Part shown: positions 28,890-37,675 of the stretch, piece after piece
Layout of the letters: each line of letters starts with the position of its first letter
How positions within the stretch are numbered: position 1 is the first letter of the stretch
DNA from: Echinimonas agarilytica
GTDB lineage: Bacteria; Pseudomonadota; Gammaproteobacteria; Enterobacterales; Neiellaceae
Length of the DNA stretch: 64,000 nucleotides
Assembly (NCBI RefSeq): GCF_023703465.1
Contig: NZ_JAMQGP010000003.1
Coordinates: 310,001 to 374,000, forward strand
Direction: 5' to 3'
Translations under genes and position numbers: made by a program
Notes under the pieces: model-generated
The model's database searches: none
The model's input: the letters and a program-made list of their open reading frames with translations, nothing else
What the model was told of the DNA's origin: nothing

Positions 28890-29669
28890 ATGAGTAAAGC
28901 GTGTTTAGTTGCGACCCTAATGTTCGGTTTGTCAGGATGTGCAAGTCACATGGAGGAGCAACGCAATATCTTGCTCGAAGGTGTAGATACCATTATTCAA
29001 CAGCGAGTCGATGAATCGGCTGAACACTTAATAGACTCGTGTAGAGCTTACGATGCTGTGGATGAAGAGCGCAAAAAGGCGTTCATGCAGCTACTTAACG
29101 ATGTGAGTGAAAATATTAACGAGATTAAACAAGAGCAACCGGCTATGGCGGCTCAAATCGAGCAAACCTGTACGCAAGCAATTGATACCGAGTCTTTTAG
29201 TTCACAGGGCGTGCGCTTTTTAACAGACGGCAAAATGATTGTGGGTGAAAGTGAAATTGTTCACTTAATGCCGCCAGCAGAAGATTTTTATGCTCGGGTG
29301 GACTCTGGCGCGACCACATCGTCTCTGGATGCACGTGATATGGTGGTATTTGAACGCGATGGTGAAGACTGGGTTCGATTCAATCTGGTTCACAATGATA
29401 CAGGTGAAGCGGCAAGCATAGAGCTTGAGGTTGAGCGGTTTGTGAAAATTCGCCAAGCAAACTCACCCAAGCCAGAGCGCCGCCCTGTGGTGAAACTTAA
29501 ATTGCGGTTAGGTTCGTTTGATGACTATGTAGAGTTTTCACTCGCTGACCGTTCAGCCATGGTTTACCCCGTTTTACTTGGCCGCCGTTTCTTACGTGAC
29601 GTTGCCGTAGTAGATGTAGCACGTCAATATGTTCAAGGCGGAGAGGAGCTGGTCTCAGATGTTGACTAA
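28890..29669 (+). CDS. Retropepsin-like (ATP-dependent zinc protease family, PF05618) lipoprotein
   Basis: A 260-residue lipoprotein: ATG at 28890 gives a signal with lipobox LSGC, then a helical segment (about 25-115) and a PF05618 domain. That domain has the aspartic-protease-like motif VDSGATTSSLDA at about residue 145 and the closing VYPVLLGRRFLRDVAVVDV. The family is named ATP-dependent zinc protease in databases, but its fold is retropepsin-like. It begins a cassette with the 7TM-transglutaminase-like and ATP-grasp genes. Overlap of 11 bases with the next gene supports an operon. Substrate unknown; a role in trimming peptide tags made by the ATP-grasp partner is a published type of prediction, not shown here. 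Confidence 0.85.
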   Translation: MSKACLVATLMFGLSGCASHMEEQRNILLEGVDTIIQQRVDESAEHLIDSCRAYDAVDEERKKAFMQLLNDVSENINEIKQEQPAMAAQIEQTCTQAIDTESFSSQGVRFLTDGKMIVGESEIVHLMPPAEDFYARVDSGATTSSLDARDMVVFERDGEDWVRFNLVHNDTGEAASIELEVERFVKIRQANSPKPERRPVVKLKLRLGSFDDYVEFSLADRSAMVYPVLLGRRFLRDVAVVDVARQYVQGGEELVSDVD

Positions 29670-31179
29670 ATATGGCTTTCGAATCTTTATCGCATTTCTG
29701 TTTATCGCCGGTTTGGGACAGGTGATTTACCGTCATGTTGAATACGGGATCCCGCTCGCACCAAGTGAACGCAGAGATGTGTGGCACATTGATGCCAGCA
29801 TTCAATTCATGGGTAATGATGGGCCGGTCAATGTTTCATTTGCCCTGCCAGAAACTCAAAAGGGTTACAACTTACTCACCGAGAATATGGTTTCTCCCGG
29901 CTTTGGTGTTGCTGTGGTGGGCGACGGTGAACTGCGCCGTTCAGAGTGGACGATTTCACAAGCCAATGGCCCTCAAACGCTGTTTTATAAAGTGCAATTT
30001 GCAGCTGACAATTTGCTACAAAATAGTCATTTTGAAGCCCCAGCTGAAGCACCTAAGTCAACGTGGATGCTTGAAGAGCCTTATCGAACGGCGGCCAACC
30101 AAATTAAAAATGATGCCATTAAGCGCTCTGCTTCGGCTTTGTCATTGGCTCGTCAAATCGGCGTGAACCTCGCCAACGATACCGACCAAAATGTGGCCTT
30201 GTTGATGACGCGAGATAAGCCCTCGGTGGTGATGGTCAATTTACTTGCAGAAGCCGGAGTGAATGCTCGTGTGGTCAATGGTTTGTTACTGGATGATGGG
30301 CGTAGGCGTCAGAGTTTAAAGTCTTATGTACAGGTTTATGATAATGAGGAGTGGCACTTCCTCGATCCTGAAACAGGCAACAATAATAAGCCACAAGATC
30401 TGCTGATTTGGGGGGCTGGGCACGACTCAGTGCTTGAGGTCGTAGGGGCATCGAATTCAAGTGTTCGCTTTTCTATGCTACGTCAAGAGGAGTCTGCGCT
30501 GAGCAGCATTAATGAGCAGTTGCATAATTTGGGCTGGGATAATTTTTCGATTTATTCGTTACCGCTCGACCAGCAAACCATGATTAAGAGCATTCTATTA
30601 CTGCCCATAGGTGCGCTTGTGGTGGTGTTCATGAAAGTTGTCATCGGGTTGCGCACCAGCGGCACCTTTATGCCTGTATTGATTGCCATGGCATTTGTGC
30701 AAACCAGTTTGTTGCCCGGTCTGACGAGCTTTATTTTGGTAGTTGGCACTGGGTTATTGATTCGTTCATACCTGTCTAAAATTAATTTGTTGCTGGTGGC
30801 GCGAATATCAGCGGTGATCATTGTAGTGATTGGACTGATTATCTTCTTCACACTCACTAGTTATCAGCTCGGTATTACTGACAACGTTGGGTTTGCGTTA
30901 TTCCCGCTGATTATTATGGCGTGGACCATTGAGCGTATGTCGATTCTGTGGGAAGAAGAAGGTGCTAACGAAGTCTTGGTTCAGGGCGGCGGCAGCCTAT
31001 TGGTGGCGATGATTGCTTATGTGCTGATCAGTACGCCTTTGTTGCGTCATCTGTCATTCAATTTCTTGGGGCTCCAGCTCATTGTGTTATCACTCATTTT
31101 GTGGATGGGGCAATACAATGGGTATCGCTTGACTGAACTGTGGCGTTTTAAAGCCATGTATCAGGATGATGGGAAATGA
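29659..31179 (+). CDS. Inactive transglutaminase-like domain fused to seven membrane helices
   Basis: A 506-residue inner-membrane protein. Order: N-terminal membrane helix (about 8-25), a periplasmic domain including a transglutaminase-like fold that lacks the Cys-His-Asp triad (family name: inactive transglutaminase, PF14400), and seven C-terminal helices from about residue 310 (PF14402). ATG at 29659 is preferred because GGAGAGGAG is correctly spaced; an upstream ATG at 29629 is inside the previous gene. Its stop overlaps the next start (ATGA at 31176-31179). The conserved neighbourhood with an ATP-grasp ligase and retropepsin suggests a membrane platform for peptide modification. Confidence 0.87.
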   Translation: MLTKYGFRIFIAFLFIAGLGQVIYRHVEYGIPLAPSERRDVWHIDASIQFMGNDGPVNVSFALPETQKGYNLLTENMVSPGFGVAVVGDGELRRSEWTISQANGPQTLFYKVQFAADNLLQNSHFEAPAEAPKSTWMLEEPYRTAANQIKNDAIKRSASALSLARQIGVNLANDTDQNVALLMTRDKPSVVMVNLLAEAGVNARVVNGLLLDDGRRRQSLKSYVQVYDNEEWHFLDPETGNNNKPQDLLIWGAGHDSVLEVVGASNSSVRFSMLRQEESALSSINEQLHNLGWDNFSIYSLPLDQQTMIKSILLLPIGALVVVFMKVVIGLRTSGTFMPVLIAMAFVQTSLLPGLTSFILVVGTGLLIRSYLSKINLLLVARISAVIIVVIGLIIFFTLTSYQLGITDNVGFALFPLIIMAWTIERMSILWEEEGANEVLVQGGGSLLVAMIAYVLISTPLLRHLSFNFLGLQLIVLSLILWMGQYNGYRLTELWRFKAMYQDDGK

Positions 31180-32117
31180 TGGGTTTATTCCGCAAGCTAT
31201 CTGATCGGGGCATGTTGGGCATGAATCGGCGCAATATCAGCTATATTGGCCGCTACAACGAGCGCTCAAAGTACCCTTTGGTCGATGATAAGCGGCTCAC
31301 TAAACAAATAGCGGTGGAAGCCAACCTCAATGTGCCGAATTTGCTGGCTGTGGTTGATGAACAGTCAAAAGTACGCAGTATTCACCAGATGGTTCAGGGG
31401 CATGAAGGGTTTGTGATTAAGCCTGCGAAGGGCTCTGGCGGCAAGGGTATTTTAGTGATTTTACGCCGCGACGGTGACAACTATGTAAAATCTAACGGTG
31501 ATGTGGTGTCGCGCTCGGATGTTGAACGGCACCTATCTAATACGCTTAGCGGCTTATTCAGCTTAGGCGGAACCCCCGATGTAGCCGTAGTTGAGGCGCT
31601 CATCGACTTTGACCCTGCTTTTGCAGACTATAGTTTTGAAGGTGTTCCGGATATTCGGATTATTATCTTTCAGGGCTTCCCTGTGATGGCGATGATGCGC
31701 TTGGCAACTCGCGCCTCCGATGGCAAAGCCAATTTGCATCAGGGAGCGGTTGGTGTGGGACTTGATATAGCCCAAGGCAAGACCCTTCGGGCAGTGCAGT
31801 ACAATCAACCGGTGAAACATCATCCAGATACCGGTGCAGAATTGGCTCAATTAAATGTTCCGCACTGGCGAACCATGCTCGACCTCGCTGCGGGCTGTTA
31901 TGATATTACCGGTCTTGGTTACATGGGCGCAGACATTGTCTTGGATCAGAAAAAAGGGCCAATGCTGCTGGAATTGAATGCGCGTCCAGGATTATCGATT
32001 CAAATTGCAAACGGTGAAGGCTTGTTGCCACGACTCAGACACATTGAACAGTCGAATTTAGATTTTGCCACAGTCAAGGAACGCGTGGACTATGCGGTTG
32101 AAAATTTCACAAATTAA
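31176..32117 (+). CDS. ATP-grasp alpha-L-glutamate-ligase-like protein
   Basis: A 313-residue cytoplasmic ATP-grasp protein of the sugar-transferase-like ATP-grasp group (PF14397), named alpha-L-glutamate ligase-like. Visible elements are the phosphate-binding loop FVIKPAKGSGGKGILV at about residue 85, the Mg-ligand region DIVLDQKKGPMLLELNARPGL near residue 250, and SIQIANGEGL. Such enzymes ligate an amino acid or peptide to a carboxylate with ATP; acceptor unknown. Translationally coupled to the 7TM gene by a four-base overlap, and followed by a gene that overlaps its last 26 bases. Confidence 0.87.
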   Translation: MMGLFRKLSDRGMLGMNRRNISYIGRYNERSKYPLVDDKRLTKQIAVEANLNVPNLLAVVDEQSKVRSIHQMVQGHEGFVIKPAKGSGGKGILVILRRDGDNYVKSNGDVVSRSDVERHLSNTLSGLFSLGGTPDVAVVEALIDFDPAFADYSFEGVPDIRIIIFQGFPVMAMMRLATRASDGKANLHQGAVGVGLDIAQGKTLRAVQYNQPVKHHPDTGAELAQLNVPHWRTMLDLAAGCYDITGLGYMGADIVLDQKKGPMLLELNARPGLSIQIANGEGLLPRLRHIEQSNLDFATVKERVDYAVENFTN

Positions 32118-33927
32118 ACTGATTTCATTTTTCTGTGCTCTGCTGCTGAGTGGCGTTGGTCACGCTATTGCGACGGAGCAGAGCGTTTGGCCGAACACTG
32201 TCTCTGAACTAAATCAGCAATGTGATACCGCTGATGCGGCGTTTGACCCGCCGATCAAATTTGATGAGGCCGATGAGCGCGTCCTGTTCGAGCTAGATAG
32301 CCGACTCCAGCAGGTCCATGAGCAATTAAAACGCGTGATGGTGATTGCAGATGCAAGCTCAAACAGTGCGCTTAGAGATGCTGCTGTTCAGTGCATTGAC
32401 AGGCTGTCCTATCGCGAAAATCATTGGTTCCAAAAGGATAGTGTCGTTACCGCATTAACTGATTTGGAAGACGAGCCTTTATCAAAGCAAGGTCAGCGTG
32501 TGATGAGTTTGTGGCGCTACCAAGGTGCTTTGAATGCGACACAAAGAGCAGCGCATGCATCAGATCTTCTGGCGGTGACGGAATCGGCCTATATCGACAA
32601 CATTAAGAAAATCAAAAAGCGCTTAAGAATGCCTGAACGTTGCTTACAAGGCGTTCAACCAGAACGGGTGTTAAAATGGCAGTTTGAAGGCCAGTTTGAA
32701 CTCCCTTTGTCGGGAAAAGATGTCTCCATATTCTTAGCTTCAGATGCTGCAGTGGAATGCCGAAAAATGGCATGGACGGCCTATCATTCTCGAGGGCTTC
32801 CAGAAAACATCATTCCTTTTGATGCCATGATGTCACAGCGTCGGCTGTTGGCATCGATGCTCGGTTTTGATAATTGGGCGAGTTGGCGATTAAGAACATC
32901 AATGCTCAATTCTACCGAGTTGGTGAATGATTTTTTAACCACAATGCATTCGAAGCATGCCCCGAAACAGCCGCTCGATCCCGATTGGTTATGGACGCTT
33001 GAACGTCGCTCAAATAGCAGCGCTCAATACATTGAAATGACTCCGACCGAAGTGATAACACAAAGCTTTGAACAGCTTGAAAAATATGGCTTAACGGCGA
33101 GCAGGGTATCTCGGGGAACGTTGTGGCACCCTTCTGTACAAGTTTACCAAATAAGCGCTAACGATCAGCCTTTAGGCCTGCTAATGCTTGATGTGTACAG
33201 TAGAAAAGGTAAATTCTCAAAACCTCGCATGCGAGGTTTGAAACGCGCCGTGTACGAGCAGCAACATGCAGAAACTGCTGTTATCGTCAGTTTGCCACGT
33301 CGAGAATGGGATGCTGGACATGCCCTAGTGTATTACCAGCAATTAGGATTGGCGCTACAACATATCATTGCTCGCGCCGATTACCATACCTTGAGCGGAG
33401 GGCCAATTGAGCCGGACGTTCGCCGTTTAGGCGCGCATTTAGGGACGTTGATAGCGTTTGAAAACTCAGGGCCGAAACATGCTGAACAGCAACAAATTTG
33501 GCGTAAACAATTAATCGAAGAAAGCCATTTGACGGATACCAACCGTTTTGCAAAGCAACTGTTTAATGCATCAAAAAGCCTCAGCTACCACACTATAGAA
33601 GCCAATTCCCCAGCCGACTATACCGATATCAATGCCCCGCTATTTAGAGCGTGGATGAGCGTGCCTATGCCGACTGGCTTAGCACCGCAGTACAGCAGTG
33701 CTTTCTTAGCGCATGAAGAAGTGTTGTATTTTGCTCGCATTTGGAGCGAACAATTGGCTCTATTTGTTTGGCGTTGCGATAAGAAAGTTTCTTCAACACA
33801 ACTACTGCAACAACTATTTCGTCCAGCGGGGCAGAATGACATGATCGAGAATATTGCCGATACGTGTCGGAACATTAAATCTAAAGCTGATTTAGTTCAA
33901 ACCGTTGCCACCCAAGCGCGGCAGTAG
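32092..33927 (+). CDS. Periplasmic M3-peptidase-like protein lacking the zinc site (probable pseudoenzyme)
   Basis: A 611-residue protein with a signal peptide (cleavage near AIA/TE). I recognise M3 (thimet oligopeptidase/Dcp) landmarks: LLMLDVYSRKGKF matches the M3 strand LDxYxREGK, then ALQHIIARADYHTLSGG matches ALHxLxSxxxYxxLSGT, and IWSEQLALFVW matches a late M3 helix. Where M3 enzymes have FHEFGHALH this protein has YYQQLGLALQ (residues 414-423), so both His and the Glu of HExxH are lost. The later Glu ligand region (DFVE) reads DVRR. The start at 32092 overlaps the ATP-grasp gene by 26 bases, placing it in that operon. Family assignment is by pattern recognition; catalytic loss follows if it is right. 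Confidence 0.7.
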   Translation: MRLKISQIKLISFFCALLLSGVGHAIATEQSVWPNTVSELNQQCDTADAAFDPPIKFDEADERVLFELDSRLQQVHEQLKRVMVIADASSNSALRDAAVQCIDRLSYRENHWFQKDSVVTALTDLEDEPLSKQGQRVMSLWRYQGALNATQRAAHASDLLAVTESAYIDNIKKIKKRLRMPERCLQGVQPERVLKWQFEGQFELPLSGKDVSIFLASDAAVECRKMAWTAYHSRGLPENIIPFDAMMSQRRLLASMLGFDNWASWRLRTSMLNSTELVNDFLTTMHSKHAPKQPLDPDWLWTLERRSNSSAQYIEMTPTEVITQSFEQLEKYGLTASRVSRGTLWHPSVQVYQISANDQPLGLLMLDVYSRKGKFSKPRMRGLKRAVYEQQHAETAVIVSLPRREWDAGHALVYYQQLGLALQHIIARADYHTLSGGPIEPDVRRLGAHLGTLIAFENSGPKHAEQQQIWRKQLIEESHLTDTNRFAKQLFNASKSLSYHTIEANSPADYTDINAPLFRAWMSVPMPTGLAPQYSSAFLAHEEVLYFARIWSEQLALFVWRCDKKVSSTQLLQQLFRPAGQNDMIENIADTCRNIKSKADLVQTVATQARQ

Positions 33928-34021
33928 AGAGTGTTTAAATTTATCAAACTGGTAAGGCGTTGTAGGTCTGGTACAATCCGTGGCTGATTCGTACAATTGC
34001 TGTTGAATAGAGAGAATTACG

Positions 34022-35077
34022 TTGGAATTTTTGTTTGAATACGGGCTGTTTTTGGCGAAGTCGGCCACTGTTGTTGTGACTATCGGGTTAATCGCAGCCA
34101 TTGTTTTTGCTAATTCAGGCAAAGCGAAGGGGGGTAAAAAGGGCACTCTTGAACTGACTGATTTGGGTGAGAAATACGAAGATCATGAGTTAATGATGCA
34201 GGAACAATTGTTAACTGAAGAAGAGATTAAGCAAGCTCGAAAAGACGAAAAGAAACGTCTCAAAGAAGAGAAAAAACAAGCCAAAAAGAAAGGTGATGAC
34301 AAAGCAGATGAAGTGCTAACGTCGCGCGTGTTCGTATTGAAATTTAATGGCAGTGTTGACGCGCATGAAGTCGAGTCTTTGCGTGAAGAAGTTTCGGCTA
34401 TTTTATCGGTCGCAGATAAAGAACGCGATGAAGTCTTGCTCAAACTTGAAAGCGGTGGTGGTGTTGTTCACGGGTACGGCTTGGCCGCGTCGCAACTTGA
34501 TCGCCTCAAAAAAGCAGAAATACCACTCACGGTAGTGGTAGACAAAGTAGCCGCCAGCGGTGGTTATATGATGGCATGTTTGGCAGATAAATTATTTTGT
34601 GCGCCATTTGCGATTATTGGCTCAATTGGTGTTATCGCTCAGGTTCCAAATTTCAATAAACTTTTGAAAAAACATGATGTTGAGTTTGAACAAATTACTG
34701 CTGGGGAATATAAGCGCACTTTGACCATGTTTGGTGAAAATACCGATAAAGCACGCGAAAAATTCCAATTGGAAATTGATGAAGTGCACGGTTTATTTAA
34801 AGATTTTGTTCAGCGCTACCGGCCGGAATTAGATCTTGCCAAGGTTGCAACGGGTGAACATTGGTTTGGGGCGCAGGCACTTGAGCTAGGACTTGTTGAT
34901 GAACTCGCAACGTCAGACGAACTGTTGGGCCGATACTACTCTGAAGACAAAGAATTGCACCTTGTTGAATTTGTTGCTCGCAAAAAGTTATCAGAGAAAG
35001 TGGCCGAGAACGTCGTGTCGTCGTTTGTAAGTTCAGCCACAAATAAACTCATGAAAATTCGTCACTGGTACCAATAA
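34022..35077 (+). CDS. sohB: SohB, inner-membrane S49 family serine protease
   Basis: SohB is an S49 (signal-peptide-peptidase A type) protease with a Ser-Lys dyad facing the periplasm. The 351-residue protein has an N-terminal membrane helix (about 8-30) and a highly charged Lys/Glu segment (about 65-95). The S49 domain contains Ser179 in VAASGGYMMA and Lys231 in GEYKRTLTMFGE. The start is TTG at 34022: it gives MEFLFEYGLFLAK, matching the E. coli SohB N-terminus. It neighbours, at a distance, yciK and topA as in E. coli. Confidence 0.92.
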   Translation: MEFLFEYGLFLAKSATVVVTIGLIAAIVFANSGKAKGGKKGTLELTDLGEKYEDHELMMQEQLLTEEEIKQARKDEKKRLKEEKKQAKKKGDDKADEVLTSRVFVLKFNGSVDAHEVESLREEVSAILSVADKERDEVLLKLESGGGVVHGYGLAASQLDRLKKAEIPLTVVVDKVAASGGYMMACLADKLFCAPFAIIGSIGVIAQVPNFNKLLKKHDVEFEQITAGEYKRTLTMFGENTDKAREKFQLEIDEVHGLFKDFVQRYRPELDLAKVATGEHWFGAQALELGLVDELATSDELLGRYYSEDKELHLVEFVARKKLSEKVAENVVSSFVSSATNKLMKIRHWYQ

Positions 35078-35138
35078 GTAGATCGATAAAAAATGTAATT
35101 ATAGGGAATTGGAAGCCCTCAAATGCCAGGAGGGCACA

Positions 35139-36173
35139 ATGATTCATCAATCAGATCGAAACAATCTCATTTCTATGTCGGATGAAACACCGGCAGGAAT
35201 CGCAGGGCCGCGCATCAGTCTGATGATGCATTGTGTCGCCATTGGCCCTGTCATCTCGCTCACTATTTATCATGTCTTTTTTGGCAAACCAGGAGTGGGC
35301 TTAGCATTAGCTTGCGTCTGTGCCATTTTATTGTTTGCCATTTGCTTACTTCTTGCTCGCCCAGAGTCAAAAGCTCATCAGTTGATTGATGGGCTTTTTA
35401 TGTTCATTAGTTTGCCGGTTTTATTGTGGAGCCTCACGCAAGAAAACATGTATGGCATTCACCTAATTGCACCTTCTATTTTTGCAGCCTTTATTGTGCT
35501 GCCTGTTCGGCTTTCTAGTGTACTCATGGCGATTTATACGCCTGTGGCGATTGCTGTGTATTGGCACCTAAACGGCCCAGAAGAGGGCATACGTGTGTTA
35601 TTTGGGCTGATGTGTGTGTATTTCTTTGGTTTTGGCTTGTCGCATATTTTGGTCAGCATGCACCGCGACATGGCCTATTCCGCTTACATAGACACACTGA
35701 CAGGAGCGTATAATCGAAATCGACTATTCGACCAATTGAAACTTCATCTTCAAAGTGTGCGCCGTGGCCAATCAACGGTGACCTTGGTGCTGTTAGATTT
35801 AGATCATTTTAAAGCGGTGAATGATGAATATGGTCACGCTGTAGGAGACGATGTATTGAGTTGGTTTGCTCAAACATTGATGAGTTTTACGCGCGAGGAA
35901 GATTTACTGTTTCGGTATGGTGGGGAAGAGTTTTTATTGATTATTCCTGGCCAAAATAGTGATGATTGTGAAAACACGATAACTAAAATTAGAAGTCGGA
36001 TGAAAGATGCAGAAACGCCATATGGACTTGATATTACTTTCAGTGCGGGTGTATGTGAGGCGCAAGCTGCAAAGATGGATTTAGATACATGGATAGAGTG
36101 CGCTGATCAGGCTCTGTATCAAGCCAAGCGTGATGGCCGAAACTGCGTGAGAAGCTGGGCTCAATCAGATTGA
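35139..36173 (+). CDS. Membrane-bound GGDEF diguanylate cyclase
   Basis: A 344-residue protein: about six membrane helices (residues 20-175) followed by a GGDEF domain that makes c-di-GMP from two GTP. The active-site motif is GGEEF, and the inhibitory I-site RxxD is present as REED exactly five residues upstream (REEDLLFRYGGEEF), as in PleD. The metal-binding DLDHFKAVND motif is intact. So it should be active and product-inhibited. ATG at 35139 has a strong AGGAGGG 5 bases upstream. Signal sensed by the membrane part is unknown. Confidence 0.93.
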   Translation: MIHQSDRNNLISMSDETPAGIAGPRISLMMHCVAIGPVISLTIYHVFFGKPGVGLALACVCAILLFAICLLLARPESKAHQLIDGLFMFISLPVLLWSLTQENMYGIHLIAPSIFAAFIVLPVRLSSVLMAIYTPVAIAVYWHLNGPEEGIRVLFGLMCVYFFGFGLSHILVSMHRDMAYSAYIDTLTGAYNRNRLFDQLKLHLQSVRRGQSTVTLVLLDLDHFKAVNDEYGHAVGDDVLSWFAQTLMSFTREEDLLFRYGGEEFLLIIPGQNSDDCENTITKIRSRMKDAETPYGLDITFSAGVCEAQAAKMDLDTWIECADQALYQAKRDGRNCVRSWAQSD

Positions 36174-36181
36174 ACCCAGCT
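36153..36181. terminator. Hairpin overlapping the end of the diguanylate cyclase gene
   Basis: A 12-bp stem with one mismatch, agctgggctcaa (36153-36164) and ttgaacccagct (36170-36181), spanning the TGA stop at 36171-36173. It lies between convergent genes; no long T-run, so efficiency is uncertain. Confidence 0.55.
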
Positions 36182-36194
36182 GTTGTGATGAGCT

Positions 36195-37496
36195 TTATGA
36201 CTTGAGTTTGAGGTTCAAATCTTCTTCTTTTAAGCCCGCAGAAGCGTCGTTATAGACATCGACATCAAGCTTTCCTTCGCTTTTTGCAACAATACAGGTG
36301 ACCATCGAGTCACCCGTTACATTGACCGCTGTGCGGGTCATGTCGAGTAGTCGGTCAACACCGATAATCAACGCAATACCTTCAACCGGCAAGCCCACTT
36401 GTTGCAGTACCATTGCCAGCATGATTAAGCCAACGCCCGGTACGCCTGCGGTACCAATCGAAGCAAGTGTTGCGGTGAGAATAACGGTCAAAAAGTCGCC
36501 TATCGATAGGTCAATACCGTATACCTGAGCAATAAACACAGTGGCCACACCTTGCATGATGGCGGTGCCGTCCATGTTGATTGTGGCGCCTAGTGGCACA
36601 GTGAAGGACGCCACGCTGTTCTTCACACCGAGTTTACGCGTGGCTGTTTCCATCGTGACAGGAATCGTTGCATTGCTTGATGCTGTGCTGAATGCGAACA
36701 GGATTGCGTCACGCATTTTCTTCATAAAAATAAAGGGGTTCAAGCGAGAAAATGATGAAAGTAAAGTAGGGTAGACAATCGTTGCGTGGATGATCAGCAC
36801 GCAGAACACCACCATAAAGTAACCCAGCAAGTTATAAATAGTGTCGAGCGCCATTTCGCTGAACAACTTTGCCAACAAGCAAAATACGCCGTAAGGGGCA
36901 AGATTCATTAGAATCGTGACCAAGCCCATAATGACTTCACTCAAATCTTCAAACATGCGTGAAACGCGTTGACCTGCTTTGCCAGAAATTGACATGGCAA
37001 AACCAAATAATAATGCAAATACAATGATTTGAAGCATGTTTCCTTTAGCCATTGCTTCAATTGGATTACGCGGGAACATATCGATAAACACTTGGCTTAA
37101 CGCCGGTGCTTGCGTGGCGTTAAAGTTTGCGGCGGTATCTAGATCAAGTCCATTACCGGGGCCTATCAGTGTGGCTGCTGTCATTGCAAGCGCAATCGCA
37201 ATCGCAGTGGTGAGCAAGTACAGCAATATCGACTTGCCTCCAAGGCGCCCGAGTGTGGACGCATCTTTAAGCGAACATGTTCCGCATACCAGAGAAACAA
37301 ACACTAACGGCACAACAAGCATTTGTAGGCTCGCTACAAATATTTTTCCGCCAACATGAAATACGCCTTGGATGACATAAGCATCAACCAGCTCATTGTT
37401 GGGGAAAAACTGTCGAAGTAAGAAACCGCATAAAATACCGGCTCCCATACCGACTAAAATCCGTTGCGTCAGTGAAAGATCTTTAAATTTAGACAT
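36195..37496 (-). CDS. Dicarboxylate/amino acid:cation symporter (DAACS/GltP family)
   Basis: A 433-residue secondary transporter of the glutamate/aspartate/dicarboxylate family. Family motifs are complete: the serine-rich re-entrant loop STASSNATIP in HP1, NMDGTA in helix 7, GTAGVPGVG in HP2, and VDRLLDMTRTAVNVTGD in helix 8. The last motif contains the Asp and Arg-equivalent region that sets substrate choice: DMTRT with Arg favours acidic amino acids in GltPh-like proteins. Symport of glutamate or aspartate with Na+ or H+ is likely. Single gene, convergent with the diguanylate cyclase. Confidence 0.92.
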   Translation of the reverse strand: MSKFKDLSLTQRILVGMGAGILCGFLLRQFFPNNELVDAYVIQGVFHVGGKIFVASLQMLVVPLVFVSLVCGTCSLKDASTLGRLGGKSILLYLLTTAIAIALAMTAATLIGPGNGLDLDTAANFNATQAPALSQVFIDMFPRNPIEAMAKGNMLQIIVFALLFGFAMSISGKAGQRVSRMFEDLSEVIMGLVTILMNLAPYGVFCLLAKLFSEMALDTIYNLLGYFMVVFCVLIIHATIVYPTLLSSFSRLNPFIFMKKMRDAILFAFSTASSNATIPVTMETATRKLGVKNSVASFTVPLGATINMDGTAIMQGVATVFIAQVYGIDLSIGDFLTVILTATLASIGTAGVPGVGLIMLAMVLQQVGLPVEGIALIIGVDRLLDMTRTAVNVTGDSMVTCIVAKSEGKLDVDVYNDASAGLKEEDLNLKLKS

Positions 37497-37675
37497 CTTT
37501 AATCCTGATTGTCGAAAAGTTGCGATAGCCTAGCAATTCATTCTGATGCTATAAAGCTTATCTGCGACGAGAGTTTGATCCAGTTAATGGAACTTTGTGA
37601 TTACAGATATAGCAGAAAGTTGGTTATAGTTGTGAGTGTTTTGAACAGTCCGGCATACGCAGGGAGAAGTACATA

